This document shows, in pieces, positions 16,702 through 26,381 of a stretch of 64,000 nucleotides of DNA (the first letter of the stretch is position 1; the number at the start of each line of letters is the position of its first letter). The notes under the pieces were generated by a model, which saw only the letters and a list, made by a program, of their open reading frames with translations, was not told where the DNA came from and did not search any database. The DNA is from Sphingopyxis sp. (GTDB lineage: Bacteria > Pseudomonadota > Alphaproteobacteria > Sphingomonadales > Sphingomonadaceae). The position numbers and the translations under genes were made by a program. Where the stretch lies: the NCBI RefSeq assembly GCF_025869345.1, contig NZ_JAOZVW010000040.1, forward strand, positions 1 through 64,000, written 5' to 3'.

Positions 16702-18452
16702 GCGCGGCGAACCTCCAGCCGAAAGGCCGCGCCGCCCAGCGGCGACGCGATGCTGTCGAGTGCGCCGCCGAATTCGCGCGCGATATCGCGCGCGATGCCC
16801 AGCCCCAGCCCGAGCCCATCGGCCTTTCCGGTGACGAAGGGCGTGAAGAGATTGTCGGCGACGTCGGACGCGATCCCCGGCCCGTTGTCGGCGACGGTGA
16901 TCGCGATATCGCCCTCCGCTCGCGTTTCGATACGGATGCGCGGATCGGGCCGGCCGGTCAGTGCATCGAGCGCGTTCTGGAGCAGATTGACGAGAATCTG
17001 TTCGAGCCGCACGCGGTCGGCGATGCAGCGCATTCCCGGCGCCTCGCCGACGCGCTCGACCGTGACGCCATGTTCGCGGATACGATCGCCGACGAGCAGC
17101 AGCGCACCGTCGATCACCCGCGCGACCTCGACTGGGCCGGGCGCGGGCGTGCTGCGCCGCGCGAAGCTACGCAATTCGGCGATGATCGCCGCGATCCGCT
17201 CGGTCAGCGCAACGATCGTCCCGATATTGTCGCGCGCCTTGCCCGGATCGCCGCGGTCGAGAAACGTGCCGGCGTTTTCGGCGAAACCGCGGATCGCCGC
17301 GACCGGCTGATTGATCTCGTGCGCAACGCCCGCGGTGATCTGTCCGATCGTGCCGAGGCGGCTCGCCTGCGACAATTCCTCGCGCGCAGCGCGGAACCGC
17401 CGGTTCGCCTCGACCAGATCGGCGGTGCGCGCCGCAACTTCGATCTCGAGCATGTGGCGCGCCTCCACCTGCAATCGCTGCTTCTCGCGCGCGCGGAACA
17501 CCCAGGTCAGTAGCGCGGCGAGCAGGATGAAGGCGATCAGGATCGCGGTGCGCGCGGTCGCGTTGGCGCTCGCCTCGGCGGGCGCGAGCGGCTGGAAGGC
17601 GTGCAGCCGCGCGCCCGCCATCGGCACCGGAACCGCCGCTTCGCGATAGCGCGCGTCGCCGTTCGCCCAGGTCGCGCCGTCCTTCGCGAGAGGCAGCGGC
17701 GTAAGCGGCAGATCGCCGAATTGCAGCACCGCGCGGATCGCCGCGCGCGTCCGCTCGTCGATGGGCGCGAGGGTGCGAAAGCGCCAGTCGGGGCGGCTGG
17801 TGATGATGACGACGCCATGATCGTCGGTGACGAAGGTCGCGAGCGGCTGGCGCGCCCATTCGGCTTCGAGACCGCCGAACTCGACCTTGACGACGATCAC
17901 GCCGAGCGCCCGGCCGCCCTCCTCGACGCGGCGCGCGATGAACAGGCCGGGCCGGCCGCTGACGGTGCCGAGCGCGAACAATTCGGCGCTGCCCCGGGCC
18001 ATGGCGTCGCGGAAATAGGGACGAAAGCCGTAGTTCTGGCCGACGAAGCTCTGCGGGCGGCGCCAGTTGCTCGCGGCGATCGTCCGGCCGTCGCGCGCGA
18101 TCAGATAGATGACCGCGGCGTCGGTGCGGTCGGCGAGCAGTTCGAGCTTGTCGTTCATCCGCCGCGCCGCCGCGGCATCGCCGCTGCCCAGCACGGTGCG
18201 GACATCAGGATATTCGGTGAGCACCAGCGGCAGCAGGCGGAATTTCTGAAGCTCGCCCGCCAGGCGGCGCGACGCGCTGCGTGCCTGCTGCTCGGCGGCG
18301 GCGTCGGAGGCGACGCGCGCATGGCCCGCCGCCCAGCCGAAGGCGGCGACCGCGATCATCGCCAGCAGCAGCAGGGCGAGCAAAGCGGCCCAAATCAGGC
18401 GCCGCCCCGTGCCCGGCGCGCGCGAATCATCGAGGAGAGCCGGAGTCGCCAT
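16698..18452 (-). CDS. dctB: C4-dicarboxylate sensor histidine kinase DctB
   Basis: A 584-residue inner-membrane kinase. Two transmembrane segments (about 19-40 and 301-319) bracket a periplasmic double-Cache/PAS-like sensor with the conserved SNWRRPQSFVGQNYGFRPYF ligand region. The cytoplasmic part has a coiled linker, the phosphoacceptor H378 in GVAHEINQP, and the ATPase motifs ILVNLLQNALDA (N box), DNGPGIA (G1) and GLGLGLGI (G2). It senses succinate, malate or fumarate in known homologues and phosphorylates DctD. A perfect inverted repeat overlaps its start codon. Confidence 0.95.
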   Translation of the reverse strand: MATPALLDDSRAPGTGRRLIWAALLALLLLAMIAVAAFGWAAGHARVASDAAAEQQARSASRRLAGELQKFRLLPLVLTEYPDVRTVLGSGDAAAARRMNDKLELLADRTDAAVIYLIARDGRTIAASNWRRPQSFVGQNYGFRPYFRDAMARGSAELFALGTVSGRPGLFIARRVEEGGRALGVIVVKVEFGGLEAEWARQPLATFVTDDHGVVIITSRPDWRFRTLAPIDERTRAAIRAVLQFGDLPLTPLPLAKDGATWANGDARYREAAVPVPMAGARLHAFQPLAPAEASANATARTAILIAFILLAALLTWVFRAREKQRLQVEARHMLEIEVAARTADLVEANRRFRAAREELSQASRLGTIGQITAGVAHEINQPVAAIRGFAENAGTFLDRGDPGKARDNIGTIVALTERIAAIIAELRSFARRSTPAPGPVEVARVIDGALLLVGDRIREHGVTVERVGEAPGMRCIADRVRLEQILVNLLQNALDALTGRPDPRIRIETRAEGDIAITVADNGPGIASDVADNLFTPFVTGKADGLGLGLGIARDIAREFGGALDSIASPLGGAAFRLEVRRA

Positions 18453-18474
18453 ATGTGCGGATTATCGCACATAT
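18451..18474. promoter_or_regulatory. Perfect inverted repeat, operator candidate between dctB and dctA
   Basis: Arms ATATGTGCG (18451-18459) and CGCACATAT (18466-18474) with the 6-base centre GATTAT. It overlaps the dctB start codon. Two further ATCGCA half-sites follow at 18495 and 18519 towards dctA. The placement suggests a site where DctD or another regulator controls both directions. No TGGCAC-N5-TTGC (sigma-54) element was seen in this gap. Confidence 0.65.
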
Positions 18475-18648
18475 TGGCTCATGGTAAGCGGAAAATCGCA
18501 CAGTCAAAGCGGGGAAATATCGCAGCCCCCTCCGCAATGACCTTATTTTCAGCCATTTTTCGGATAATGCGAAGTTCGTGGACCGGCGATGGGGCCGGCC
18601 ATAATTTTGAGGAAGCAACGGCGAAAGGCCGTGCTCGGGAGGATGTAC

Positions 18649-19989
18649 GTGGCAGCCATCATATTCGACGAGACCGGACAGGCGCCGGCGGGAGCGACGC
18701 CGCTCTACCGCCACCTCTATGTCCAGGTGCTCGCCGCCATTCTTCTGGGCGTGATCATCGGCCATCTCTGGCCCGCGACGGGCGAGGCGCTGCGACCGCT
18801 CGGCGACGGCTTCATCAAGCTCGTCAAGATGATCATCGCCCCGGTGATCTTCGTCACGCTCGTCACCGGCATCGCGGGGATGACCGAATTGCGCTCGGTC
18901 GGCCGCGTCGCGGGCAAGGCCTTCGCCTATTTCCTCTTCTTCTCGACGCTGGCGCTGGTCGTCGGCCTGATCGTCGCCAACACGGTGCAGCCCGGCGCGG
19001 GCATGAACATCGACCCGGCGACGCTCGATACCGGCGCGGTGACCGGCTATGTCGAAAAGGCGAAGCACAGCGGACTGGTCGATTTCGTGATGTCGGCGAT
19101 TCCGACCACTTTGGTCTCGGCGCTCACCGGGGATTCGCTGCTCCAGGTGCTGCTGGTATCGATCCTGTTCGGGATTGCGCTGTCGATGGTTGGCGAGCCC
19201 GCCGCGCCGGTGCGCGATCTGTTCGAACGCGTCGGGCTCGTCATCTTCCGGCTCGTCGCGATCCTGATGCGCGCCGCGCCGATCGGGGCGTTCGGCGCGA
19301 TGGCGTTCACGATCGGCAAATATGGGGTCGGGTCGCTCGCGAACCTCGCCGGGCTGCTCGCGACCTTCTACCTCACCTCGGCGATCTTCGTGGTCGTCGT
19401 GCTCGGCATTACGGCGCGGCTCGCGGGCTTTTCGATCTTCAAGCTGATTCGCTATCTGCGCGCCGAGCTGCTACTCGTGCTCGGCACCTCCTCATCCGAA
19501 AGCGCGCTGCCCAGCCTGATGGAGAAGATGGAGCGCGCCGGCTGCGCCAAGTCGGTCGTCGGGCTGGTGGTGCCGACGGGCTACAGCTTCAACCTCGACG
19601 GCACCAACATCTATATGACGCTCGCCGCGCTGTTCATCGCGCAGGCCTGTAACGTCGACCTGTCGCTCGGCCAGCAGGTCGCGCTGCTGCTCGTCGCGAT
19701 GATCAGCTCGAAGGGGGCCGCGGGCGTCACCGGCGCGGGGTTCGTCACGCTCGCTGCGACGCTGTCGATCGTGCCGTCGGTTCCGGTCGCAGGCATGGCG
19801 CTAATCCTCGGCATCGACCGCTTCATGTCGGAATGCCGCAGCCTCACCAATTTCATCGGCAACGCAGTCGCGACGGTCGTCGTCGCCCGCTGGGACAATG
19901 CGCTCGATCGCGATCAGCTGCGACTGGCGCTGGACGGCGGCGCACCGTCTCCACTGGCCGCGCCGCCCGTCGAACAGGACATGGATTGA
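18649..19989 (+). CDS. dctA: C4-dicarboxylate transporter DctA (DAACS family)
   Basis: An inner-membrane symporter of about 446 residues that takes up succinate, fumarate or malate with cations. It shows the family's serine-rich hairpin ([14 protein letters not shown]), the [16 protein letters not shown] motif, [14 protein letters not shown], and [22 protein letters not shown] with the substrate-binding arginine and asparagine. Eight or so hydrophobic helices are visible. The GTG start was chosen because GGGAGG lies six bases before it; an ATG two codons upstream overlaps that site. It begins the dctA-receptor-hydrolase operon and is divergent from dctBD. Confidence 0.95.
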   Translation: MAAIIFDETGQAPAGATPLYRHLYVQVLAAILLGVIIGHLWPATGEALRPLGDGFIKLVKMIIAPVIFVTLVTGIAGMTELRSVGRVAGKAFAYFLFFSTLALVVGLIVANTVQPGAGMNIDPATLDTGAVTGYVEKAKHSGLVDFVMSAIPTTLVSALTGDSLLQVLLVSILFGIALSMVGEPAAPVRDLFERVGLVIFRLVAILMRAAPIGAFGAMAFTIGKYGVGSLANLAGLLATFYLTSAIFVVVVLGITARLAGFSIFKLIRYLRAELLLVLGTSSSESALPSLMEKMERAGCAKSVVGLVVPTGYSFNLDGTNIYMTLAALFIAQACNVDLSLGQQVALLLVAMISSKGAAGVTGAGFVTLAATLSIVPSVPVAGMALILGIDRFMSECRSLTNFIGNAVATVVVARWDNALDRDQLRLALDGGAPSPLAAPPVEQDMD

Positions 19990-20008
19990 AAGCAAAGGGA
20001 GAAGGATA

Positions 20009-23000
20009 ATGAGGGGTTCGACATCGGCATTGCTGCTCGCGAGCACGGCGATCTGCCTGTTCGCTTGCACTCCCGCCCGGGCGCAGGATAACGCACCCGC
20101 CGCGCAGGACGACGCGGCCGATGGCGAGAGCCAGGGCGGCGACGGCTCCGACATCGTCGTCGTCGGCTCGCGGATCGAGGGCGCGCGCGTCACCGAAGCG
20201 CTGCCGGTGGTGGTCTTTGATCAGGATCGGATCGACGCCGCCGGTGTGGTCAGCGGCGACGAACTGATCCGCAGCATTCCGCAGATGGGCGACGTCAGCT
20301 TCAACCCCGGCAACAATGCGCAGACGAGCAATGCGGCGCGCGGCGACGTCGGTTCGGTCAATCTCCGCTCGCTCGGCGTCGGCAACACGCTGGTGCTGCT
20401 CAACGGTCGCCGTATCGTTACCCATCCCGCGAGCCAGGGGCTGTCGGACACGGGCACCGTGCCGGTGCTGAGCTATAACTCCAACGCGATCCCGACGACC
20501 GGGCTCCAGCGGTTCGAGGTGCTGCTCGACGGCGCCGCGGCGCTTTATGGCTCGGATGCGGTCGCGGGCGTCGTCAACACGGTGCTCAAGGACAATTACG
20601 ACGGCCTGAGGCTACAGGCGCAATATGGCGGCGCCGAGGGCACCCATCTGCGCGAGTTTCAGGGCAATATCCTGGCGGGCAAGAGCTTCGATCGCGGTAA
20701 CATCACCGTCTCGTTCGAATTTACCGATCGCTCGGCCCTGCGCGCCGAGGATCAGGATTTCACCGCGTCGGCCGACCTGCGTCCGCTGTTCGCCGATTAT
20801 CCCGATTTCGCCGATTCGACGACGCCCGACGGACGCGCGACGCGCGGTCCGTGGCCCGCGTTGCAGGTTCAGATCGCCGGCGGACGGCCGCGCCTCGGCT
20901 CGACCAACATGACCACGGCGGCAGGCTCCTTCACCGTCCGCCCGCCGAGCTTCGGCGGCTGCACCTATCAGCTTTCGCCCGACCTCTGCCTGGTGAACAC
21001 CTCGCTCGCGACGAACAATACGTTCCGCAACCTGCGTTACGACACCGCGATCGGCACCACCGTCATGCCGCGCGTCAAGCGCTACAACGGCTTCGCCAAC
21101 GGGCATTACGACCTGACCGACACGCTGACTTTGTTCGGCGAGTTCGGCTATTATTATTCGGACACGCTGCGGGGCCAGCCGGCAGTGATCAACCTCAACC
21201 AGATCTGGATCCCGGCGACCAACTATTACAATCCCTTCGGGCCGGTTGGCAGCCCCAACCGCATCCCCGGGCTGACCAACGTCCCCGACGAGGGCCTGCC
21301 GGTGCTGCTCACCAATTACCGCTATGTCGATGCGGGGCCGCAGACGGTGCATGTCACCGGCGAACAGCTTCGCGCCCTCCTCGGCATCCGGGGCGAGACC
21401 GCGGGTTTCAAATGGGACAGCGCCTTCACCTATTCGGAGGCGAGCGCGCACGACAGCAGCTTCGCGGTGCGCAGTTCGGCGCTGCAACAGAGCCTCGCGC
21501 TGTCGACGCCCGACGCCTATAATCCGTTCAACGGCGGCTGCGCGACGGCGACCACCTATGGCGACTGCACGCCCAGTTCGCAGGTCGCGCTCGACGCGAT
21601 CGGTTTCCAGCTCCAGCGCCGGTCGAAGACGACGCTGACGATGGGCGATTTCCGCGCCTCGCGCCCCGACCTCTTCAAGCTGCCCGGCGGCGACGTCGGC
21701 ATGGCGTTCGGCGTCGAAGTCCGGCGCGAGACCCAGCGCGACGACCGCGACGCCGCGGTCGACGGCTCCGATCCCTTCGTCGACATGGTGTCGGGCGCGA
21801 TCACGATCAGCGACGCCGCCGCGGTCAGCGACAATCCCGACACCTATGGCAAGCGCACCGTCGCCGCGGCCTATGCCGAGCTGGCGGTGCCTTTGGTGTC
21901 GGAGGATATGAACATCCCGCTGATGCGGCGTTTCGACCTCCAGCTCGCCGGACGCTATGAGCATTACAGCGACTTCGGCAGCGTCGCGCGGCCGAAGATC
22001 GCGGCGGCGTGGGACGTGGTCGACGGCCTCCGCTTCCGCGGCTCCTTCTCGCAAGGCTTCCGCGCGCCGAACCTCGAACAGGTCAATGCGGTCGAATATG
22101 CCCGCCTCGCGACCAGCCAGGATTTCCTGCGCTGCGAGGTCGATCTGCGCGCCGGGCGGATCGACAGCTTCACCGCCTGCGGCAACAATGTTGGCTATTC
22201 GCGCCGCGTGTCGGGCAACCCCGACCTCAAGCCCGAAAAGAGCACCAACTATAATCTCGGCGCGGTGTTCGAACCGGCCTTCCTCCCCGCCGATCTCGGC
22301 CGGGTGACCTTCACGGTCGACTATTGGTCGATCCGGCAAAAGGGCATCGTCGGCATCCTCGGCAACAATACCGCCGTCGCGCTCGACTATCTGCTGCGCC
22401 TGCAGGGGTCGTCTAATCCCAACGTCATCCGCGACGCCGCCAACGCCGACGATGTCGAAGCCTTTGCGGGAACCGGCATCGCACCCGTGGGCCGCATCCT
22501 GACGGTGCGCGACCAGTTCATCAACCTTCAGCCGCAGACGGTGCGCGGGCTCGATTTCGCTTTCTATTGGCAGTCGCCGAAGACGAGCATCGGCAAGTTC
22601 AACCTGGCCGTGAACGCGACCCGGCTGCTCAAATTCTCCCGCGCGCCGGGCGATGCGGTCGACATGCTCGTCGCCGCGCGCGAGGCGGGCGACATCAACG
22701 CCGCGACCCCGCTGCCCGAGACCGAGGATCTGATCGAGGCGAACGGCCGCCCGAAATGGCGCGGTTCGGCATCGCTGACCTGGTCGCTCGGCCAGTTCCA
22801 GCTCGGCGCCTTTGCGCGCTATACCGGCGCGGTCGACGAAACCGGCTTCGTCGACGCCGACGGCAATCCGTGGCGGGTCAAGTCGCAGCTCACCGCGAAC
22901 CTCTATGCCCAGGTCCGCATCCGCGACCGGGGCGGGATCGGCGGCGACATGCGCTGGCGCGTCGGCGTCCGCAACATCGCCGACAAAAAGCCGCCGCTGT

Positions 23001-23077
23001 CGTCGGAAGGCTATCTGGGGTCGCTCTACAGCCCCTATGGCCGCTATTGGTACAGCTCGGTAACCACGGAGTTCTGA
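20009..23077 (+). CDS. TonB-dependent outer-membrane receptor
   Basis: A 1022-residue outer-membrane receptor. A signal peptide (MRGSTSALLLASTAICLFAC...ARAQ) precedes a TonB-box-like DIVVVGSRI, then the plug domain with GDVGSVNLRSLGVGNTLVLL and ALYGSDAVAGVVN. A barrel of aromatic-rich strands follows and ends in phenylalanine (SSVTTEF), the signal for barrel assembly. It starts 19 bases after dctA and is preceded by GAGAAGG, so it is in the dctA operon. Iron or sugar uptake is usual for such receptors, but the company of DctA suggests a ligand containing or releasing a C4-dicarboxylate. That is inference. Confidence 0.94.
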   Translation: MRGSTSALLLASTAICLFACTPARAQDNAPAAQDDAADGESQGGDGSDIVVVGSRIEGARVTEALPVVVFDQDRIDAAGVVSGDELIRSIPQMGDVSFNPGNNAQTSNAARGDVGSVNLRSLGVGNTLVLLNGRRIVTHPASQGLSDTGTVPVLSYNSNAIPTTGLQRFEVLLDGAAALYGSDAVAGVVNTVLKDNYDGLRLQAQYGGAEGTHLREFQGNILAGKSFDRGNITVSFEFTDRSALRAEDQDFTASADLRPLFADYPDFADSTTPDGRATRGPWPALQVQIAGGRPRLGSTNMTTAAGSFTVRPPSFGGCTYQLSPDLCLVNTSLATNNTFRNLRYDTAIGTTVMPRVKRYNGFANGHYDLTDTLTLFGEFGYYYSDTLRGQPAVINLNQIWIPATNYYNPFGPVGSPNRIPGLTNVPDEGLPVLLTNYRYVDAGPQTVHVTGEQLRALLGIRGETAGFKWDSAFTYSEASAHDSSFAVRSSALQQSLALSTPDAYNPFNGGCATATTYGDCTPSSQVALDAIGFQLQRRSKTTLTMGDFRASRPDLFKLPGGDVGMAFGVEVRRETQRDDRDAAVDGSDPFVDMVSGAITISDAAAVSDNPDTYGKRTVAAAYAELAVPLVSEDMNIPLMRRFDLQLAGRYEHYSDFGSVARPKIAAAWDVVDGLRFRGSFSQGFRAPNLEQVNAVEYARLATSQDFLRCEVDLRAGRIDSFTACGNNVGYSRRVSGNPDLKPEKSTNYNLGAVFEPAFLPADLGRVTFTVDYWSIRQKGIVGILGNNTAVALDYLLRLQGSSNPNVIRDAANADDVEAFAGTGIAPVGRILTVRDQFINLQPQTVRGLDFAFYWQSPKTSIGKFNLAVNATRLLKFSRAPGDAVDMLVAAREAGDINAATPLPETEDLIEANGRPKWRGSASLTWSLGQFQLGAFARYTGAVDETGFVDADGNPWRVKSQLTANLYAQVRIRDRGGIGGDMRWRVGVRNIADKKPPLSSEGYLGSLYSPYGRYWYSSVTTEF

Positions 23078-23079
23078 CG

Positions 23080-24024
23080 ATGAAATACGGGTCCGGTATC
23101 TGGCTCCTGATCGGCTGCGCCGGGCTCGCCGTCGCGCCGGCGGCAGCGGCAAAGGAGAGCGCGCCCGCGCCGACCGCCGCCGGCGCGGCTTCCGCTTCCC
23201 TCGCTCCGAAAGCGGCGCCGCGAACGATCCTGTTCATCGGCAACAGCTTCACCCAGGGCGCGCATTCGGCGGCGCGCAACTGGCACGCGAGCACCGTCAC
23301 CGATCTCAACGGCGCCGGCTATGGCGGGGTTCCGGCGCTGTTCAAGGCCTTTTGCGAGCAGATGGGACTCGATTACACCGTCAGCCTCGAGACGCAGGGC
23401 GGCAAATCGCTCGGCTTTCATTATGACGAGCGGCGCGCGCTGTTCGACAAGCCGTGGGACGTCGTCGTCCTCCAGGAATATAGCGTTCTCGACCGCGCCC
23501 GGCCCGGCGATCCGGCGGCCTATATCCGCGATGTCGGCCGAATGGCCGCGCTATTCCGCAAGCGCAATCCGGCGGTCGATATCCGGCTCGCCGCGACGTG
23601 GACGCGCGCCGACCAGACCTATACGCCCAAGGGGCATTGGTACGGCAAGCCGGTGAGCGCGATGGCCGACGACCTGCGCGCCGCCGCCGAACAGGCCCGC
23701 GCCGCCAACCCCGCCGTCCGGGGCATTTTGCCCGTGGGCGAGGCGTGGAACCGGGCGATGACGACCGGCGTCGCCGACCCCGATCCCTATGACGGCATCG
23801 CCTATGGCCAGCTCGACCTTTGGACCTACGACCATTATCATGCGAGCGTCGCGGGCTATTATCTGTCGGCGCTCGTCACCTTCGGCGCGATCACCGGCGT
23901 CGATCCGGTCAGCCTTGGCGCACACGAAAAGAGCGCCGATGCGCTCGGCCTGTCCGACGCGCAGGCGGCCGCGTTGCAGGCAGTCGCGCGCGACGAGCTG
24001 GCACGATCGAATGCCGCGCGCTAA
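23080..24024 (+). CDS. Secreted SGNH/GDSL-type hydrolase (DUF4886-like)
   Basis: A 314-residue protein with a signal peptide (WLLIGCAGLAVAPAAAA). The first SGNH block is ILFIGNSFTQGAHS with the nucleophile serine. A VVLQEYSVL stretch follows, and the C-terminal DHYHASVAGYYLS supplies the D-x-x-H pair. SGNH enzymes are esterases, deacetylases or lipases. The start is two bases after the receptor stop, so it is the third gene of the dctA operon. A periplasmic esterase here could free an acid from an ester brought in by the receptor; this is untested inference. Confidence 0.82.
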   Translation: MKYGSGIWLLIGCAGLAVAPAAAAKESAPAPTAAGAASASLAPKAAPRTILFIGNSFTQGAHSAARNWHASTVTDLNGAGYGGVPALFKAFCEQMGLDYTVSLETQGGKSLGFHYDERRALFDKPWDVVVLQEYSVLDRARPGDPAAYIRDVGRMAALFRKRNPAVDIRLAATWTRADQTYTPKGHWYGKPVSAMADDLRAAAEQARAANPAVRGILPVGEAWNRAMTTGVADPDPYDGIAYGQLDLWTYDHYHASVAGYYLSALVTFGAITGVDPVSLGAHEKSADALGLSDAQAAALQAVARDELARSNAAR

Positions 24025-24027
24025 TCG

Positions 24028-25098
24028 CTACGCACGCCGCGCCGCTTCCAGTTCCGCCGCCAACGCCGCGACAAGGTCGGCCGCCGGCATCGCGCGCGCC
24101 AGCGGCGCGCCCTGCCCCGCCCATTGCGCCCCGAATCCATACTCGCCCCGCGCCTTGGCGGCGGCGTGCAGCGCTTTGCCCAGATCATAAGTGATCGGAT
24201 AGGCGGGGATTTCGGCCGGGTCGATCGCGGTATCCTGCGCCGCGAAGCGATTGGACAGGATACGCGCCGGCCGGCCCGATACGGCGCGCACCATCGCGGT
24301 ATGACGCGCGGCGTCGCCGCGCAGCGCGGCGCGGTAGGCGGCATCGGCCAAACTCTCGTCACAGGCGACGAAAGCCGTGCCGAGCTGCGCGGCAGCGGCG
24401 CCAAGGTCCAGCGCCGCCGCGATGCCCGCGCCGTCCATGATCCCGCCCGCCGCGATCACCGGCCGGCCGAGCGACCGTGCGAGCAGGCGGGTGAGCGCCA
24501 TCGTCCCGAGCCGGTCGTCGCGCGCGTCGGGATCGAACATCCCCCGATGACCGCCCGCCTCCCATCCCTGCGCGACGACGGCGTCGATTCCGGCCGCCGT
24601 CACGGCCTCCGCCTCGGCGAGGCTGGTCGCGGTGGCGAGCAGGACGATCCCGGCGGCACGCAGCGCCGCGATCGCCTCGTCCGTGGGCAAGCCGAAATGG
24701 AAGCTGACGACCGCGGGGCGCTCTGCGACCAGCATATCCAGCATCGCGTCATGGCCGACAAAGCTGCGATAGATTTCGCCGAGAGCCTCCGGCGGTTCGG
24801 CACCGAACTCGGCGAACAGCGGGCGGAAGCGTTCGATCCACCGGCGTTCCCGATCGGCATCCGCAATCGCGGGCCGGTGGCAGAATAGATTAACCTGAAA
24901 CGGCCGCGCCGTGCGTGCACGCACCTGGGCGATCATCCGCCGCGCCCCATCGACATCGGTCGCGCCGACCCCGATCGACCCTAAGGCCCCCGCCTCGCTG
25001 ACTGCCGCCGCCATGTCGGGCGACGACACCCCCGCCATCGGCGCCTGGACGATCGGCAGATCGATGCCGAGAAGCGAGAGGAGATCGTGGCGGGCCAT
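24028..25098 (-). CDS. Nitronate monooxygenase (2-nitropropane dioxygenase family)
   Basis: A 356-residue FMN-dependent TIM-barrel enzyme that oxidises alkyl nitronates, including the toxin propionate-3-nitronate. It shows PIVQAPMAGVSSPDMAAAVSEAG at the first strand, the class I segment VVSFHFGLP, the phosphate-gripping AQGWEAGGHRGMF, and VIAAGGIMDG ... AAAQLGTAF at the FMN phosphate site. The likely catalytic histidine is in SFHFG or GGHRG. It is convergent with the SGNH hydrolase gene (3-base gap) and downstream of tRNA-Ser. Confidence 0.92.
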   Translation of the reverse strand: MARHDLLSLLGIDLPIVQAPMAGVSSPDMAAAVSEAGALGSIGVGATDVDGARRMIAQVRARTARPFQVNLFCHRPAIADADRERRWIERFRPLFAEFGAEPPEALGEIYRSFVGHDAMLDMLVAERPAVVSFHFGLPTDEAIAALRAAGIVLLATATSLAEAEAVTAAGIDAVVAQGWEAGGHRGMFDPDARDDRLGTMALTRLLARSLGRPVIAAGGIMDGAGIAAALDLGAAAAQLGTAFVACDESLADAAYRAALRGDAARHTAMVRAVSGRPARILSNRFAAQDTAIDPAEIPAYPITYDLGKALHAAAKARGEYGFGAQWAGQGAPLARAMPAADLVAALAAELEAARRA

Positions 25099-25157
25099 GG
25101 GCGAGCCCTATGACCGTTTTGGCCGGACTTCAAAAGCAAAGGTGTTGGGAAGGGTGG

Positions 25158-25247
25158 CGGAGACGGAGGGATTCGAACCCTCGGTACCGGATTTACCAGT
25201 ACGACGGTTTAGCAAACCGTTGGTTTCAGCCACTCACCCACGTCTCC
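25158..25247 (-). tRNA. tRNA-Ser (anticodon GCT)
   Basis: A 90-base class II tRNA. The acceptor stem GGAGACG/CGTCTCC closes with discriminator G; the anticodon stem-loop has GGTTTGCTAAACC with anticodon GCT. A long variable arm (TACTGG...CCGGTA) is followed by the T arm GAGGGTTCGAATCCCTC. The CCA end is not encoded. It reads AGC and AGT serine codons. Confidence 0.97.
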
Positions 25248-25486
25248 GCATGGTCTGCCGCGCTAACGGCAGGCTGGCTTAGGCGGGTCGCTATAGCCAT
25301 GCGCTTCGCGCCCCGCAACGCCTAACATTGGTCCCTTTCGACCTTATTTTGACGGCTTCACGGCAAAAAGGATTCGGTCCAACGCAAAATCGACTCAAGT
25401 CATCGCCCGTTCATTGCCCGCGATTCACAGTCGGAGTCATGGTAAACCCGTCCGGCGCATCAGGCGCCGACCGATTTGGGGGACAT

Positions 25487-26263
25487 ATGCGTAAGACGCT
25501 CGCCACTTTTGCCGCCACCACCCTGGCATCGATCGGGCTTATGCTCGCGCCGGTCGCGGCGAATGGCCAAATGACCTCGGTCGACCCCAACACCGCGATC
25601 GATTCCGATCTCGACAATCCCCAGCCCGTGACTCCGGCGCCTTCCGTGAACGATCCAGCACCTGCCGATCCGACCCTGAACAGCGACCTTGCCACCGGCG
25701 ACGAACAATATTCGACGACACCCGACACCGGCGTCGCGACCACCACCGCCGATAGCGCGACGGCGGCCGCTTCCGATGGTTCGACCTACAAGAAAGACGA
25801 CCTGATCGGCGCCGCCGAGGGCGTGTTCGGCAAGGGCGCGCAGGGCCTGGCGGGACTGATCGAGGACATCCTCAAGAAGCAGGGCGAGCCCAACGCCTAT
25901 ATCGTCGGGCGCGAGGCCGGCGGCGCGCTGGGCATCGGCGTCCGCTATGGCTCGGGCACGCTGCACCACAAGATCGAGGGCGAACGGCCGGTTTACTGGA
26001 CCGGCCCGTCGATCGGCTTCGACGCGGGCGCCAACGCGGGCAGCACCTTCGTCCTCGTCTACAATCTCTTCGACACCGAGGATATCTACAAGCGCTATCC
26101 GGCGGGCGAAGGGGCAGCCTATCTCGTCGGCGGCTTCAACGCGAGCTATCTGCGCCGCGGCGATGTCGTGTTGATCCCGATCCGGGTCGGCGTCGGCGCG
26201 CGGCTGGGGATCAATGTCGGCTATATGAAGATCCGCAAGAAGCAGAATTGGGTGCCCTTCTAA
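25487..26263 (+). CDS. eipA: EipA/DUF1134 family envelope protein
   Basis: A 258-residue periplasmic protein. After a signal peptide (MRKTLATFAATTLASIGLML...ANGQ) comes a low-complexity acidic and Thr/Ala/Pro-rich linker to about residue 100. The DUF1134 domain follows: GAAEGVFGKGAQGLAGLIED, then IVGREAGGALGIGVRYGSGTL and SIGFDAGANAGSTFVLVYNL. In Brucella the homologue EipA is needed for envelope integrity. The start was chosen at the ATG behind GGGGGACAT. The extended frame upstream has no signal peptide and is unlikely. The gene has its own terminator. Confidence 0.92.
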   Translation: MRKTLATFAATTLASIGLMLAPVAANGQMTSVDPNTAIDSDLDNPQPVTPAPSVNDPAPADPTLNSDLATGDEQYSTTPDTGVATTTADSATAAASDGSTYKKDDLIGAAEGVFGKGAQGLAGLIEDILKKQGEPNAYIVGREAGGALGIGVRYGSGTLHHKIEGERPVYWTGPSIGFDAGANAGSTFVLVYNLFDTEDIYKRYPAGEGAAYLVGGFNASYLRRGDVVLIPIRVGVGARLGINVGYMKIRKKQNWVPF

Positions 26264-26294
26264 GGCGCCGAGAGCTTGCCAAGGGGGCGAGCAT

Positions 26295-26320
26295 AGCCCG
26301 CGCTTCGGCGCGGGCTTTTT
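26295..26320 (+). terminator. Rho-independent terminator of the EipA-like gene
   Basis: A 9-bp stem AGCCCGCGC/GCGCGGGCT with the loop TTCG, followed by TTTT, lies 31 bases after the stop codon. Confidence 0.93.
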
Positions 26321-26381
26321 CTTTGGAAGCCCACGGGACGAACCTGATTGCCCACGGTCGGCTGCCGTGCAAATATGTGGT

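Noticed and set aside
18475-18648. A sigma-54 promoter for dctA
   Set aside because: No TGGCAC-N5-TTGC pattern is present, and DctD lacks the GAFTGA motif.
20612-23152. An 846-codon open frame on the minus strand
   Set aside because: It lies wholly antisense to the TonB receptor and has a composition of mirrored codons (many Arg, Ala, Glu, Asp) without any motif.
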